This document shows, one piece after another, positions 24,923 to 36,334 of a stretch of DNA of 64,000 nt. Position numbers and translations under genes: made by a program. The stretch lies in contig CM065300.1 in the NCBI GenBank assembly GCA_032871835.1, positions 196,001-260,000 on the forward strand. The letters run 5' to 3'. This DNA is from Dipteronia dyeriana (taxonomy: Eukaryota > Streptophyta > Magnoliopsida > Sapindales > Sapindaceae). The notes beneath the pieces are model-generated. The model searched no databases. It was not told where the DNA came from and worked only from the letters and a program-made list of their open reading frames with translations. How positions within the stretch are numbered: the first letter of the stretch is position 1; each line of letters begins with the position of its first letter.

Positions 24923-25686
24923 TGAGGACGCTGATCGGAGCATTCTTGGTACTGGGGATGTAAAAAGGATCGTCGTAATTGTCATTTGAGCGGTTGACTC
25001 CGGCTTCTAAGTCTTGATGGCGCCGATTTTCATCCGTCATTCTTCAACAAGCAATCTCTCTATCCGAAACTCACTCAACTTTCACTCTCGTTTCTTCCAG
25101 TCTCTTCTATAACACATTGTACCAAAGCAAGTCGGTGACGAGTAGCGGCGGTTTGGAGAGAAGACCGGTGATCGGGTTGGAGAGCGGAGAGAAGAGAAAA
25201 GAGAGAAGAGAGGAAAGAGGAAATAGGAAAGTGGAGAGATAGGGGTTTTAATTTATATAGTTGTAATTTTTAGAAGTTTTGAGGGTAAAAATGTCTTTTC
25301 CAGACTTATCCTATGCATGGGACAAGTCTGGCCTAAGTGTGAGTTGGGACAAGTTTTCATGGTTTTTGTCCCATGCTATTCTTTCCCATTCCATGTTAAT
25401 GGCGCACCAAACGTGGGACAACAAAAAGTTGTCCCGTCATGTCCCGTCCCGCGTACCAAACACACCCTGAAGGCAAGGGAGAGATTTGAAATTTTTTAAA
25501 ATATTAAGGGTAAAATCGTATTTTTGAGGCTTGTCCCATGCATGAGACAAGTCTGCCCGAGGGTCATGGGTGGGACAACTTTTGATGTCTTTTGATTGGA
25601 TTGGATCAAATTAAATCGTGTCAAACATGGGACAAGAGATAGTTGTCTCATGTTGTCTCATCTCATCCTGCGTACCAAACGCACCC

Positions 25687-26957
25687 TGAACCCTGAACCC
25701 GGAACCGTTTTATTGCTTTAACCGTTTAAAGTATTACTTTAACCGTTTTATTGATATTGAGTACGTATATTGTATTAAAATGTTAATTCACGTTTTATAA
25801 TATGTTTTATTGTTTAAATTCCCTGGAATGTTTATTATCAACATTTTGAAGGTGGAGGCTTTACAAAGACCATTTTATTTTTACGTGTTATGCATGAATT
25901 TACTTACCGAGTTGACGGCTCACCCCTCGTCACCACCATTTTGCAGATTGAATTTTTAGTCATAGAAGTGATAGAGATTACATTAGCACATTGGAGATAT
26001 GTATCGCCGGAAGAATTAGATTCTTTATGTGTATGTGTTGTAAGTGCCTGGTTTATTTTAATGTTGTAATTAAGTTAGACTCTACAATGTTGAAACAAAA
26101 AAAAATATTTGTGACAGATTTTCAAAACAGCTCTACAATGTTGAAATTCCTCTATTTCAATTGTATAAGATGGGGAAATTATTTGGTATGTTTTAAATCT
26201 TTCAAAATTATGAAATTTATCAAAGATAAAGTTTTATGTTTCTAGTATTTATATCTTAAATTTCATGATTTGGCGATTTGTGGCAGATTTTCAAAACAGC
26301 CCTACAATACTGAAATTCCTTTTTTAATTGTATAAGATGATTTTGGAAATTATTTGGTATGTTTTAAATCTTTTAAAAATTATGAAATTTAACAAAGAGA
26401 AAGTTTTATGTTTCTAGTGTTCATATCTTAAATTTTGTGATTTGGTGATTTTTTTTTTATATAATTAGTTCAAGAATTTTGAAGTATGAATTATCATTGT
26501 TGGAATTTTTCTTACAGATTATAGGATCGAAGATAAATCATTTTTAATATAGTATTTCATATTCAATGCATTTAAAATAATGATTTTAAGTCGATACATA
26601 TGTTTACTGACAGCTTGCAAAATTATAGATGTTTTTATGAAGGGAATGATTTATTAAAATCCGAGAGTGAAGGTTATTGATTCTGAATTTATGTTGTTGT
26701 AATTTTGAGATACGTTTGGAGGTAAATCTAGTGATGTTACTTACAGAAATACAAACCCTAAATTTTTGTATAATGATATTTATATATCTTTTGGATTTTG
26801 AAAAACTTTGGTGCCATTTTAAGGTGTTTTGAGTTTATTAAAAATAGATAACTCATGTTGATCCATAGAGATATTTGGGAGTAGTTACAAAAATTGTTTG
26901 AGGGTTTGTTGTACTCCAATGAATTTCGAGGATGAAATTTTTACAAGGAGTGGAGAT
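25687..26957 (+). other. Gypsy-type LTR tail and 3' internal remnant
   Basis: From 25709 the sequence TTAACCGTTTTATTGATATTGAGTA matches the LTR at about 29235-29262. 25885-25945 (TTACTTACCGAGTTGACGGC and the CACCACCATTTTGCAG that follows) matches the LTR tail at 39436-39486, so this looks like a shorter, partly deleted LTR copy. A ~170 bp tandem duplication follows (about 26113-26280 and 26281-26450: GACAGATTTTCAAAACAG). The end AATTTCGAGGATGAAATTTT then AAGGAGTGGAGA is typical of the 3' internal end and polypurine tract of plant Ty3/gypsy elements. No pol domain is present. Confidence 0.55.
26945..26957 (+). other. Polypurine tract before the LTR at 26958
   Basis: AAGGAGTGGAGAT directly precedes the LTR start TGTAATATCCC. 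This is the usual arrangement for priming plus-strand DNA synthesis in LTR retrotransposons. Confidence 0.7.
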
Positions 26958-28902
26958 TGTAATATCCCAAAAAAAATAGGTCAAACCGTCCTCAAGTAGT
27001 TGGTTACAATTATTATGAATTTAGGCTCAACTTAGTTTCTATAAGGTTTGAGGTCCAAAATGATAATGTTGATGAGATTATAATTGTGACAAGAGAAATA
27101 ATGATTTGGGCTGGACCCAAATCGATTAGTATTTGGGTTTGTCCTTATTTTAAATGTTAAGGCCTAAGCTTGTTTAAGTTGCTAGTTCACCTAAACATAA
27201 TTTAGGGTAACTTAAAAGGTAAGTTTATAATGTCATATGCATTCGATGAGTTGAAAGGGGGAAAAGAAATAAAAATAAAATAAAAAATGGAACAAACAAA
27301 CGAATGGAGAGAGAGAGTTGTGTTGGGATTTTTGAATCACTGTCCAGTTTTCTTTTGGTGACAATTCAAAGGTCAATTTGTGGTTCGATTGAGCTCAAAT
27401 TGTGTCAGCTGTTCTACTCCGATAGTTCTTGATTTTGGGTGGTGGAGATGTAAATTGGAGTTTCCTATGAAGAGATCTAAGGCTCCGAACAGAGCTGGGA
27501 ATAAACATAAGACGAACAATAGTTTGAAGATATTGGTGCTAAGTAAGTTGTTATATCCTTCCCATGTCAATGATTTCTTAGCAATGTTAGACTGGTTTTT
27601 ATGAATCATTTATGATAATAGACATGTATAGGATTGATTTATATTGATTCCATAGTTCATGGTCCAGATCATGATTTTTTATAGAATTTTCGAATTGGCA
27701 TAGAGGTTGCTGAAATCCTCTGTTTTCGTAAATCTGTTTTGGGTTGGTTATTAATATGGAAAATTATGAAAATTTACAAAGATGTAGGAATATGAGTATA
27801 TTATCAATCTGCCAAATTTCGTGATCTTTATATGTGTAGAAATAGTTTTATAATTCCTAGAGTAGACAGAGGTCGGATTTCCTTTTCTGCTGGATAGTTT
27901 CGGGAGCCATGAAATACTGGTATTGTTGTATGATCTAATCACTCCGTATTGATCTGAAAATTTTACTGTAGATTACCCTATATGTCTAGATTAAATCTAC
28001 AAAGTTTCATAATTTATACATGAGTATAAATATTTATATAAATTTTGGAATGAACTGTGGTTGGCTAAGGTTTTTACTGGACAGAATTGGGACAAGCAAG
28101 AATGTAATTAATTGTTTGGACATGCTATTGATCCTAGAATAAATTGAGAATTTTACTGTAGTATTATCATAATGTATAGACAATCCATGTTATATTTCGT
28201 AATATTTGGAACTGTATAGAAATTATTAAAAATCGGAGATCAAAGGATGGTCAGTTGTATTGGCTGGAAACTAGATTTCTAAGTATAGTTCTATATATGT
28301 GAAACTTATGTTGATATACCTTACTGTGGTGATAAGGTTATGATAGTAAATAATTTGTAAATTGATAGGTTTGAGTATTGCTTGATCTTCTAAAGCTAGA
28401 GCCGATTCGTCAGTATTCGAGGTAAGTAAACTCATCCTTAATGTATTATGTTTTTCCAAAATGTTTATAATACGTAACAAGCTCTTTCATGTTTTCAAGT
28501 GTTTATATGGTATATTTATGTTTCAAATTATCGAACTATTATTTCTAATATCACTACCATTTTATACTCTATCGTATTTTGTTAAGGATTTTACAAATTT
28601 TAAGTAAGGTTGCTTTTATAAGTATTTGGTATTAATGACTTTGAACTAAATTCCTTACTTACATATTTGGAATACTATTTTACTATTGTTATTTATACTG
28701 AAATGGTTCTATTGAGAATTATATTGTTATCTATACTGAAATGGTTCTATTGAGAATTATATTGTTATCTATACTGAGTACCGATATGCTATTGATTTTA
28801 AATGTATATGAATTTGTAAAACCGTTTTGGCTCATTGTTTCGTAGTTACCGTTATTGTTATTGGCTCAGCTGGGTTATTGTGTGCACACATACTGTTGCC
28901 GT

Positions 28903-28994
28903 GTCACTCGGGTAATTGTGACATACTGTTGTTGCCGCGTCACTCAGGTAATTGTGACATACTGTTATTACTGTGTCACACGGGTACTTGTGAC
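28903..28994. repeat. Three inverted-repeat units, 36 bp apart, in the LTR
   Basis: GTCACTCGGGTAATTGTGAC and two variants begin at 28903, 28939 and 28975. Each has GTCAC...GTGAC arms and is joined by ATACTGTT-TTGCCG-type spacers. The corresponding cluster in duplication unit 2 is at 39144-39228 (period 32-33 bp). Confidence 0.9.
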
Positions 28995-30143
28995 ACTACG
29001 AGACATGAGCTTACCGCTTTCCAAAATAGATTAATGCATACTGTTTATACTGTAAAATAATTTACTCACCGTTTTATAAAGTGAATGATCTGTACCGTTT
29101 ACTCCTGTAAAATTACAGTGTTTTACTGTTTTAAGTTAGGATTAATAGATAATCATTTGAATTAATAACGTATATCCTCTTTAATGAAATGTTTTATGAT
29201 TAAGAATGTGAAAGAAGATATTTTAAAGTATTGATTTAACCGTTTTATTGATATTGAGTATGAAATGTGGGAAAATTATGAAAATTTACACAGATGTAGG
29301 TTTATGCGTATATTATCACTCTGCCAAATTTCGTAATCTTTAGATGTATAAAAATAATGTTATGAATTTTGGAATAGACATAGGTCAGTATTTGAATCCT
29401 GCTGGATAGTTTCGGAAAACTATGAAAGATTGGTATTTTTGTATAATCTAATGACTCCGTATTGATCTGAAATTTTTACTGAAGTTTACCTTATATGTAT
29501 AGATTACATCCACAAAGTTTCATAATTTATACATGAGTATAAATATTTATATAAATTTCGGAGTGGACTGTGGTTGACTAAGGTCTCTACTGGACAGGTT
29601 TGGGATAGGTAAGAATGTAATTAATTGTTTGGACATGCTATTAATCCTAGAATAAATTGAATATTTTACAGTAGTATTTCCAATATGTCTAGACCATCTA
29701 AATTAAATTTCGTAATATTTGGAATTGTAGAGAAATTATTAAAAATCGGAGATCAGAGGATGGTCAATTGTATTAACTGGAAACTAGATTTCTAAGTTTA
29801 GTTTTATATATGTGAAGTTTGTGTTGATTTACCTTACTGTGGTGATAAGGTTATGACAGTAAATCAATTTGTAAATTGATAGGTTTGAGTGACGCTTGAG
29901 CTTCTAGATCTAGAGCCGATTTGTTCGTGTCCAAGGTAAGTAAATTTATTCATGGTGTTTTACGTATCAAATTACCAAATTACTGTTTTCTTTATTGTAT
30001 TTTACTGTAATATATTTGTCAAAGATATTAATGATTTTGATTAAGTATTTAAGTTGTTTAAGAATGTACATAAACCGTTTTTGAAATTAATCTATTTCTT
30101 ATATACTGTCAAATACATTTTGCTTACTAGTATCTATAGTGAT

Positions 30144-30768
30144 TAGGGATGCACGTTTGGGGAATGGGGATGGATATAGGTCCCCTCATCCTCATCCCCA
30201 TCCCCACTTCCCAGACCCTTCCCCCATCCCCCCCCCCCCATTTCCCCATTTGAGGAAAATGGGGATGGGGAATTTTAGGGGGAGGTCTCCCCATCCCCAT
30301 CCTCAGTTCCCTATTTCCCCGTTTTCCTCCTTTTTTTTTCATTTTTCCCGGTTTTCTATTTCTCTATTTATCTAAAAATTACAAACTAAATTAAAAAAAA
30401 ACAAACATTCCATTATAAATACAAAATAAAATCCATTAATACATTAGAAATACATACATATATATATATATTATAAATAAAATATAATTATAATTATATT
30501 TATGTGTTTGGGGGAAATAGAGAAATGGGGATGGGTGACCTCCCTCGCATCCCCATCCCCATCCCCATTTCAACATAATTATAGAGGAAATGGGGAAATG
30601 GGGATGAGGAGGGGTCCCCCCATCCCCATCCCCATCCCCATTTCAATTTGGGGATGATTTTCATCCCCATCCCCCCCCCCCCATTTCCCCAATTTTTCCC
30701 AAAAAAAATCCCCAAATGGGGATAGGGACGTGGGGATTTGGGGATCCGGGAAAAAATGTACATCTCTA
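30144..30768. mobile_element. 625 bp hAT-type non-autonomous element of GGGGAT repeats
   Basis: The ends are TAGGGATGCACG (left) and TGTACATCTCTA (right), an imperfect terminal inverted repeat. It is flanked by a perfect 8 bp direct repeat ATAGTGAT (30136-30143, 30769-30776), which points to the hAT superfamily. Both halves are built of CCCCAT/GGGGAT units, oppositely oriented, around an AT-rich centre (about 30360-30505), so the element can fold back on itself. No transposase. Open frames across it come from the low-complexity repeat. Confidence 0.85.
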
Positions 30769-30803
30769 ATAGTGATATGGTTTTACTAAACTACTACTAC
30801 TAC

Positions 30804-31302
30804 TGTTGGTATATTTGGGTATTAGAGACCCACTGTACACTCAAGTGGGCCAAGCCCAAGCCATGCCTATGACATAAGCCCAATGAGCAATTTTATGCTA
30901 TATATATACATCAATGTTAGACACATAACAAGATACACACAATAACGTGAATGTGTGTGTGGCTATGTCTAAACATTATTGTATGTGCATGGGCAATGCA
31001 AAGGGGTGTGTGTGTGCTATGCATGCAATAAGGCATATGTGCATGTGTTCATCAGAGAACACAAAATACAGAGAATATACAAGTAACAGATGTGGAGAAA
31101 ATCTGTAGAATTTTCTCTCATCTATAATCAAAGTGTGGGTAACATACATTGTGATCAGAGGGGACTTTCCAATGATGTGATCGTCCTCCGACCGGTGATT
31201 CAGTTCCAGGTGTTCGATCCCGCTTCCGTTGGAATTCGGATTTTCGATGGTGAACGGTAATCCAAATTCGTTTTTGTTTATATCGAATAATATTAATTTA
31301 CA
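30804..31302 (+). repeat. 5' LTR of the copia element
   Basis: 499 bp, TGTTGG...ATTTACA. It includes ATATATATACATCA and a GTGTGTGTG run shared with the 3' LTR. Differences from the 3' LTR include small indels near 30850 and 31100. Confidence 0.93.
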
Positions 31303-31303
31303 T

Positions 31304-31316
31304 TGGTATCAGAGCC
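31304..31316 (+). other. Primer-binding site of the copia element
   Basis: TGGTATCAGAGCC, complementary to the 3' end of plant initiator methionine tRNA, one base after the 5' LTR. Confidence 0.93.
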
Positions 31317-31440
31317 AGGTTGGGATTGTATTCTGGTAAAAATGTCATGCTTAGGAATTGTCTTTCATTTTTTTGATTGCTTCACAATTCAATAATGGCA
31401 TAACACCACACACTTGTTATATTTCGTTTTAGATGGCATG

Positions 31441-31473
<33 letters not shown>

Positions 31474-31879
31474 ATTACATGTTCTGGAGATTCTTGCCAT
31501 GATTTAACTTCAAAATTAAGAGAATTTTGAAGAATTAAAAAACAAAACCCGTGATTGTTATATGGTTCGAATTTTATTGTCATTTTTTTGTTTCTCTGAG
31601 ATCGTGGTACCATTAGATAGAGCCTTTCGATAGCTTTCCAACGATAGGTCATTTGCATAATTTGGTTAAGAAACGAGGGAGAAAAATAATTTCGAATATT
31701 TACAATTGAAATCAAAATTCTGAAAATTGTTTATTCTTGAATATGGGTGAAGAAAATGAAGAACATGTTCCACTCTCCTATTATCGGAGAGTGTATTTCA
31801 CCCTAACCCAAACGTCATAATTAAGGGCATAAATGAAATTAAAATTAAATTTAGAGTCTGATGGTGGTAATCCTATGAT

Positions 31880-32720
31880 CGGGAAATTCTGGGAAGACGG
31901 AGCGTGCATCACACTCTCCGCCGGCGCGATTGGGCGTTGGGCACAAAAGGCTTGAGTGGTTCTGGTGTTGACACGTGGACACACAAGAAGATGACATGTG
32001 GCGGTTCATTTGTCTTTTGTGACAAGTGGTCCATTCAAATATTGACATGTGGCGTCGATGTGTTTGAAGGAAACCGTCGACGGTTTCTGGCCTCCGGGGA
32101 AGTTTTCGACGACGGTTTTCAGACGTTCGGAACAGTTACAGATGCCACGTCATCACCGACCGGATCGATTTTCGGTTCCGGTACTCCGGCCGGCATGATT
32201 TTCGGTGGCCGGTGAATAGTTACGGTGATGTTTTCCGGTGACCAATAAATAGTTTTTCGATGACCAAAAGGTGGTTTTCCGGTGCTCATAAGTGGTTTTC
32301 CAGCAACCGATGGCGGTTTTTCGGCAATCAAAAAATTATTTTTTAATATTCAATTTTTCAAAAAAAATCATTTTTTTTAATTCCATCGATGTGTTTCACT
32401 CCAATGGGAGCTGAATTAATGTCCTATAAATTCTGAATGGGATTTTTAATAAGACGGATTCAAGCACGAATTCAAGTGACAATTTTTGTTGTGGATTCCA
32501 CCGACAGTTTCTAGCATGTTTTTCGGTGACGGTTTCTGGTTTAGGTTTCTGGCACGGTTTCTGATGACAGTCTCCGGTGCGGTTTCTGGTAACAGTTTTC
32601 GATTCGGATGTCAAAGATGGTTTCCGGTGGCATTTTCGGCCACCGTGGATTTTTCCAGTAGGACTTTTAGCATTGTTTTCTAACGGTCATGGAATTTTTC
32701 TGCAAAACATTTGGCCACCG
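31880..32720 (+). other. CCGGTG/GGTTTC-rich leader of the copia element
   Basis: A GC-richer stretch with degenerate reiterations of GGTTTTCCGGTG, GGTTTCTGG and TTTCGACGACGG. It lies between the primer site and the former gag gene. Short open frames here show no recognisable domain. It may be an untranslated leader or a low-complexity decayed gag. Confidence 0.4.
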
Positions 32721-35700
32721 AAATTTAGCTTCAGTGGGAGCTATGGATATTGAAAGGCCTTCGTTTAAAATTCTCCGTCTAATTAATTATGCAATTGGGA
32801 AAAAGAAGTTTGATTAGAATATACATTGGAAATGTATAAGATTATTAAAAGACAAATTTTTCTAAATGAGTTAGAAAAATTGTAGAATAAATCTGCATTG
32901 TCTCATATGTCTTAATGGAGAAGATTTCATGAATCTTATTAATGACATTTAGCCGCAATCAATGACTCGTGCTTTTATGTGGAGAGATGCAGTAGATAGT
33001 CTTTTAATGAAATTTCCCGGAGAGTTAATAGATCTATAAGGTTGGAAAAGCTAGAGTAAGGTACCACGATGTATTTTGGTCATATAGCGTGTGAACTAGA
33101 AATCGTAGAGAAACGTTACATTCTTGAGAATGTTAAGTGATCTACTACATCTGCAATGAATATTTATAGTGCTAGGCACATGAGTTATTGCACACGCGAA
33201 AGATGATCAAATATTTTGAGAAAATGACAATTAGATGAGCTGTGAAGACTCAGAGAGTCTTTCTCAATGATGATCGATATAAATATGAAACGTATAGAAT
33301 GAAGAGAATGCAAAGTCACGTATTTTGAGAAAATACTGTGGTTTTAATAAACCGTTCTATAGTAAATAATTTTGGTTTATTTACTTTGTAGTAAAAACGG
33401 TTTGACCCATAAAATATTTTGTTGGGACTTGTGCATTGTATTCTTCTGTTATTTATATGATCAATTGTTTTGGAAATTCTAAATTGTTGAGTACAATATT
33501 AGAATTAGAATTTTGTGCAAAGTACTAAATTAATGATGATTAAATTTTTGGAAACGGATGGTAATTAGACGCTTTGACGACTTTTTCGATTCTGTTCTTT
33601 AAATTGTTTCATCATTGGTTCGGTCAGCGTTAGCAGCAAAATTAAATGTGTGTATTTTTGAAAATTAATATGTTTGCATAGTAGATTGTATGTCTCTACA
33701 TAGATTAGCAAAAACTATAGATTATATATCTATAATATTGTGGCCAATTTGATTGCGATAAACAAAGTCTTGTAATCTAGGGAATAGATACGAAAAGATT
33801 TAGTGTATTTTAAGAATATGAAACTCTTGAGACTATAACATGAATCATGACTGAACTTCGGCATAGTACTTATTGCTCGACATACAAGATGTGAAGGCTG
33901 ATCAAGCCATAAGTTAAATTACTCGCATTATGTTACGGAGTAAGTTAAATAGTAATTTCACATGTATGTTTTACAAGTACAATATAATTTAAGTAAAGTG
34001 GTTTACCTTTCAGAGTTTTTTCTTGAAGGGAAATTTTTAGTAGTATTTTGAGTACTAAAATTTAGTATGTACGGTATCAAGTTTTAGAGTACTTATAAGA
34101 AGCGCCAAAATTAGTGGCAGCCTCCAATAAGAATATAAAACATGATACACCGACTAAATGATCTGATCTTTTTTTATAGTTGGAAAATATAAAATTAATA
34201 TGACACGTTCGATCGCGTCATTTTGGTAGTAGAAGATGAGCGCCTAAAGGCGGCTTAGGATTCTAGCCAATTTTACATGAAAGATTCCAACTTGCATAAA
34301 ACTTTTAGTTTTGAGCATATTAGTGGAAATAGTTATTTCCAAAAGGAGAAGTGAATATAGTCATAACCACTTAATCCTAGATCGGAATATGCAAGAAGTT
34401 TAGGGATAATGAATTGAGGAAGGACAAAACTAAAATAGCTTGTTGACGTTGTGATAAGCTAGGTCTTTTTCACTCATAAATGCATTGAGTCGAAAAGAGT
34501 AAAATCCAAAGTTAAGAATTTGTTAAGTTATGCTTAAGTTTCTAGTTAGGTATTTTCTTTTGAATCTAGTCCATTGTGGACGGTGGATAAGTAAAGACAT
34601 ACCATCCAATAGGAAACTGTAAAGCATTCGTTGAGTAAAGTTAGATTATAAGAGACAAGATGTATATATGTTAGAACATTTTTTTTTTGGGAGTTTAGTA
34701 CCAACAAACTGGGTTTGCATGGTAGGCTAAAGTTAGACTCCATGATGTTCTAATATACACTTGAGATCTAACTGGGTTTTAATATCCGTGGTTATCCTCA
34801 TTAATTTGGGTTATCATTAATGATCATGATGGTTATATGAATATTATTTTAGCAAATTATATTCATATGGTACTTGATAGTTTAATGGTTTTATAGAATT
34901 ATACGTCAGTAGAGACAGTTATAATTTGGTTTGTTTTTCAATCATTACAATGGTAATGGTGCTGATATTTTTGCATGCAAGATTAAGTCATGTTGACTAG
35001 ATAGAATGAGTATATTAGTCAAAGAGGACAAATTGAACTTATTCATCTTAAAGGTCATGCAAATTATCTAGTAAGAAGAACAACTAGAAAACCATTTAAT
35101 AAGGAACTAGATCAGGAATTTCATTTAGACTAATTTATTACATTTGTGATTGAATGAGTGTAAAGACTATATTAAAATTTCATATATAGTTACAATCATT
35201 AATATCTTTAGATGTCTCTGTCATATCTATTTGATCTCTCATAAATCGAAAGCATTGTATTGCATTCAGATTGCTTGGTTGAGGATCATATTATATGATA
35301 AACTTTTTTGAGTTTTAAAGAATAAACCGAGTACGTAAATATCTTTTTGAACAGTTCAAGGAATTGTTTAGTAAGAAAGATATAAAAAGATATTTATTTA
35401 TTCCTAGGATTTCGCAACAAATTGTGTAGCGGAAATAAGGAATTAAATACTGTTGAAAATGATTAAGTCTGTGATAGTGCATGTGAATTATTTAGTATCT
35501 TACTAGAAGATATGATAATTGTTACATACTTTCTTAATCATGTTCCATTTAATCAAACACTTCTACACCATATGAATTATTGGACAGGTAGGTAGTCTGG
35601 TCTGACTAATCTACAGCACTAGGAGTATGCAGATTATGTTTATAATTCATCTTATAGAAATAAGAAATTGGATGCAAGAAGAGAAGTTGTATCTTTGTTT

Positions 35701-36334
35701 GATACTCTGTGCATTCCAAAGGATTAAATAAACGATGGTGTATAATTAGATGGAAGTGTGACTGAATTTGAATTACAAGATGTCGTTATTAGAGAATGAA
35801 TTTCTTAGTATAAATGAATTTAATATAGATATCTATTTTTTTTTTGAATTAGATGATCTGTGTTAATATACGAGTGGCGGTAAATTAAAATTTAACTTGA
35901 TCCTCCATCCCTAGTGAGAGTGGAATTCTAAATGGATCTTCCATCCCTAGTGGGAATGGAATTCTAAATGGATCTTTCATCCCTAGTGGAAGTGGAAGTG
36001 AAAATCTACACCTTAGTGGGAGTAGAAATCCTCATGGATCTTTCATCCCAAGTGGGAGTGAAACAACTGTTAAATCAGCCACTATAGTAATTTACCAACT
36101 CGTGGACATAATTATAAAATTATCCCATGTCATCTTTCGGAGATTGAAAGGGAAGTTTTGATGATTACTTTGCTTGAAAGTGATGAGCCAAAGATTTTAG
36201 AAATGAGCTATCACTAACTATCTACTAAGTGAATATATGAATGAAAGCAATGGAAGGGTAAATGGAGTATAGAAAAGTGATCATGTACGGGACTTGATTC
36301 ACTTACCGCCTGGTCATTAGACCGTTATGAACGT
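32721..36334 (+). pseudogene. Decayed gag/protease/integrase region of the copia element
   Basis: By position this should hold gag, protease and integrase, but I could not read any intact domain; stops occur in every frame. A degenerate direct repeat GGATCTTYCATCCCTAGTGG recurs near 35930-36060. Confidence 0.4.

Larger units (their letters stand above)
22363..25040 (-). pseudogene. ACA8/ACA10-type autoinhibited Ca2+-ATPase, 5' exons only
   Basis: A P-type IIB calcium pump of plant membranes, represented only by its N-terminal third. Minus-strand exons with GT-AG borders are: 24912-25040 (MTDENRRHQDLE...FYIPSTKNAPISVLRRWR), 24081-24197 (GKALVLNASRRFRYTLNLKR, EEEKPQRLRKIRAHAQAIY, the calmodulin-binding region), 23961-24000 (AAYIFQEAGQQLK), 23627-23747 (GPTEFPSVPNG, RRDHNINALEQYG), 23420-23551 (VKGLSDLLKTN, NAFGSNTYPQKK), 23192-23281 (MFLWEAWQDLTLIILMLAAV, first membrane helix), 22775-22844 (GIKEGWYDGGSIAFAVILVI), 22506-22589 (VIRGGRRVEVSIYDLVVGDL) and 22363-22431 (VPADGV, DESIMTGE, the actuator-domain TGE). 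Defects: an in-frame TGA at 23432-23434 replaces the usual Gly of KKGRSFW. The exon between 22775 and 22589 is absent. An 18-base poly-C sits at one donor. The phosphorylation (DKTGT) and nucleotide-binding domains are missing. It cannot make a working pump. It lies inside transposon 2, as captured cargo. Confidence 0.92.
21583..25467. mobile_element. Transposon 2 (GGGTGYRTTTGG family) carrying a calcium-pump gene fragment
   Basis: The left end is GGGTGCGTTTGGCGCGG, followed by GGGACGGGACGGGACGGGAC and a region matching transposon 1 (GTTTGG-A-GTCTG-GACAGAACTGTT, then TTCAAATGAC). The right end is GTCCCGCGTACCAAACACACCC, preceded by the module shared with 18790-19147: AAGCAAGTCGG-GACGAGTAGC, GAGAGAAGACCGGTGATCGG, and a GA-rich run. 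The 3 bp flanks are CGA and TGA, one difference, plausibly a CpG transition. Transposase is absent. The cargo at 22363-25040 is the 5' half of an ACA-type calcium ATPase with introns retained, so capture was from genomic DNA rather than from mRNA. Confidence 0.75.
19692..25686. mobile_element. Transposon 3: degenerate family member, apparently host to transposon 2
   Basis: At 19692 the sequence GGGTGGAGGAGACC is followed by GGATAGAACAGTTGTTTTATATTATATTTG. This is a decayed copy of the left subterminal region of the same family (compare 17770-17815 and 21640-21680). At the far right, 25480-25686 is a further copy of the right subterminal module (AGGGTAAAATCGTATTTTTG; CTTGTCCCATGCATGAGACA) and ends CGTACCAAACGCACCC. 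Removing 21583-25467 joins a GA-rich left part (21500-21582) to this right part in the order seen in transposon 1, so transposon 2 probably inserted into this element. The flanks (TTA left, TGA right) do not match exactly, so the boundaries are less certain. Confidence 0.5.

Noticed and set aside
25991..26245. 84-codon plus-strand frame
   Set aside because: No recognisable motif and it overlaps a ~170 bp tandem duplication in retroelement-derived DNA.
30127..30763. Open frames rich in Pro/His or Gly/Met
   Set aside because: They come from GGGGAT/CCCCAT low-complexity arrays on both strands of the hAT-type element.
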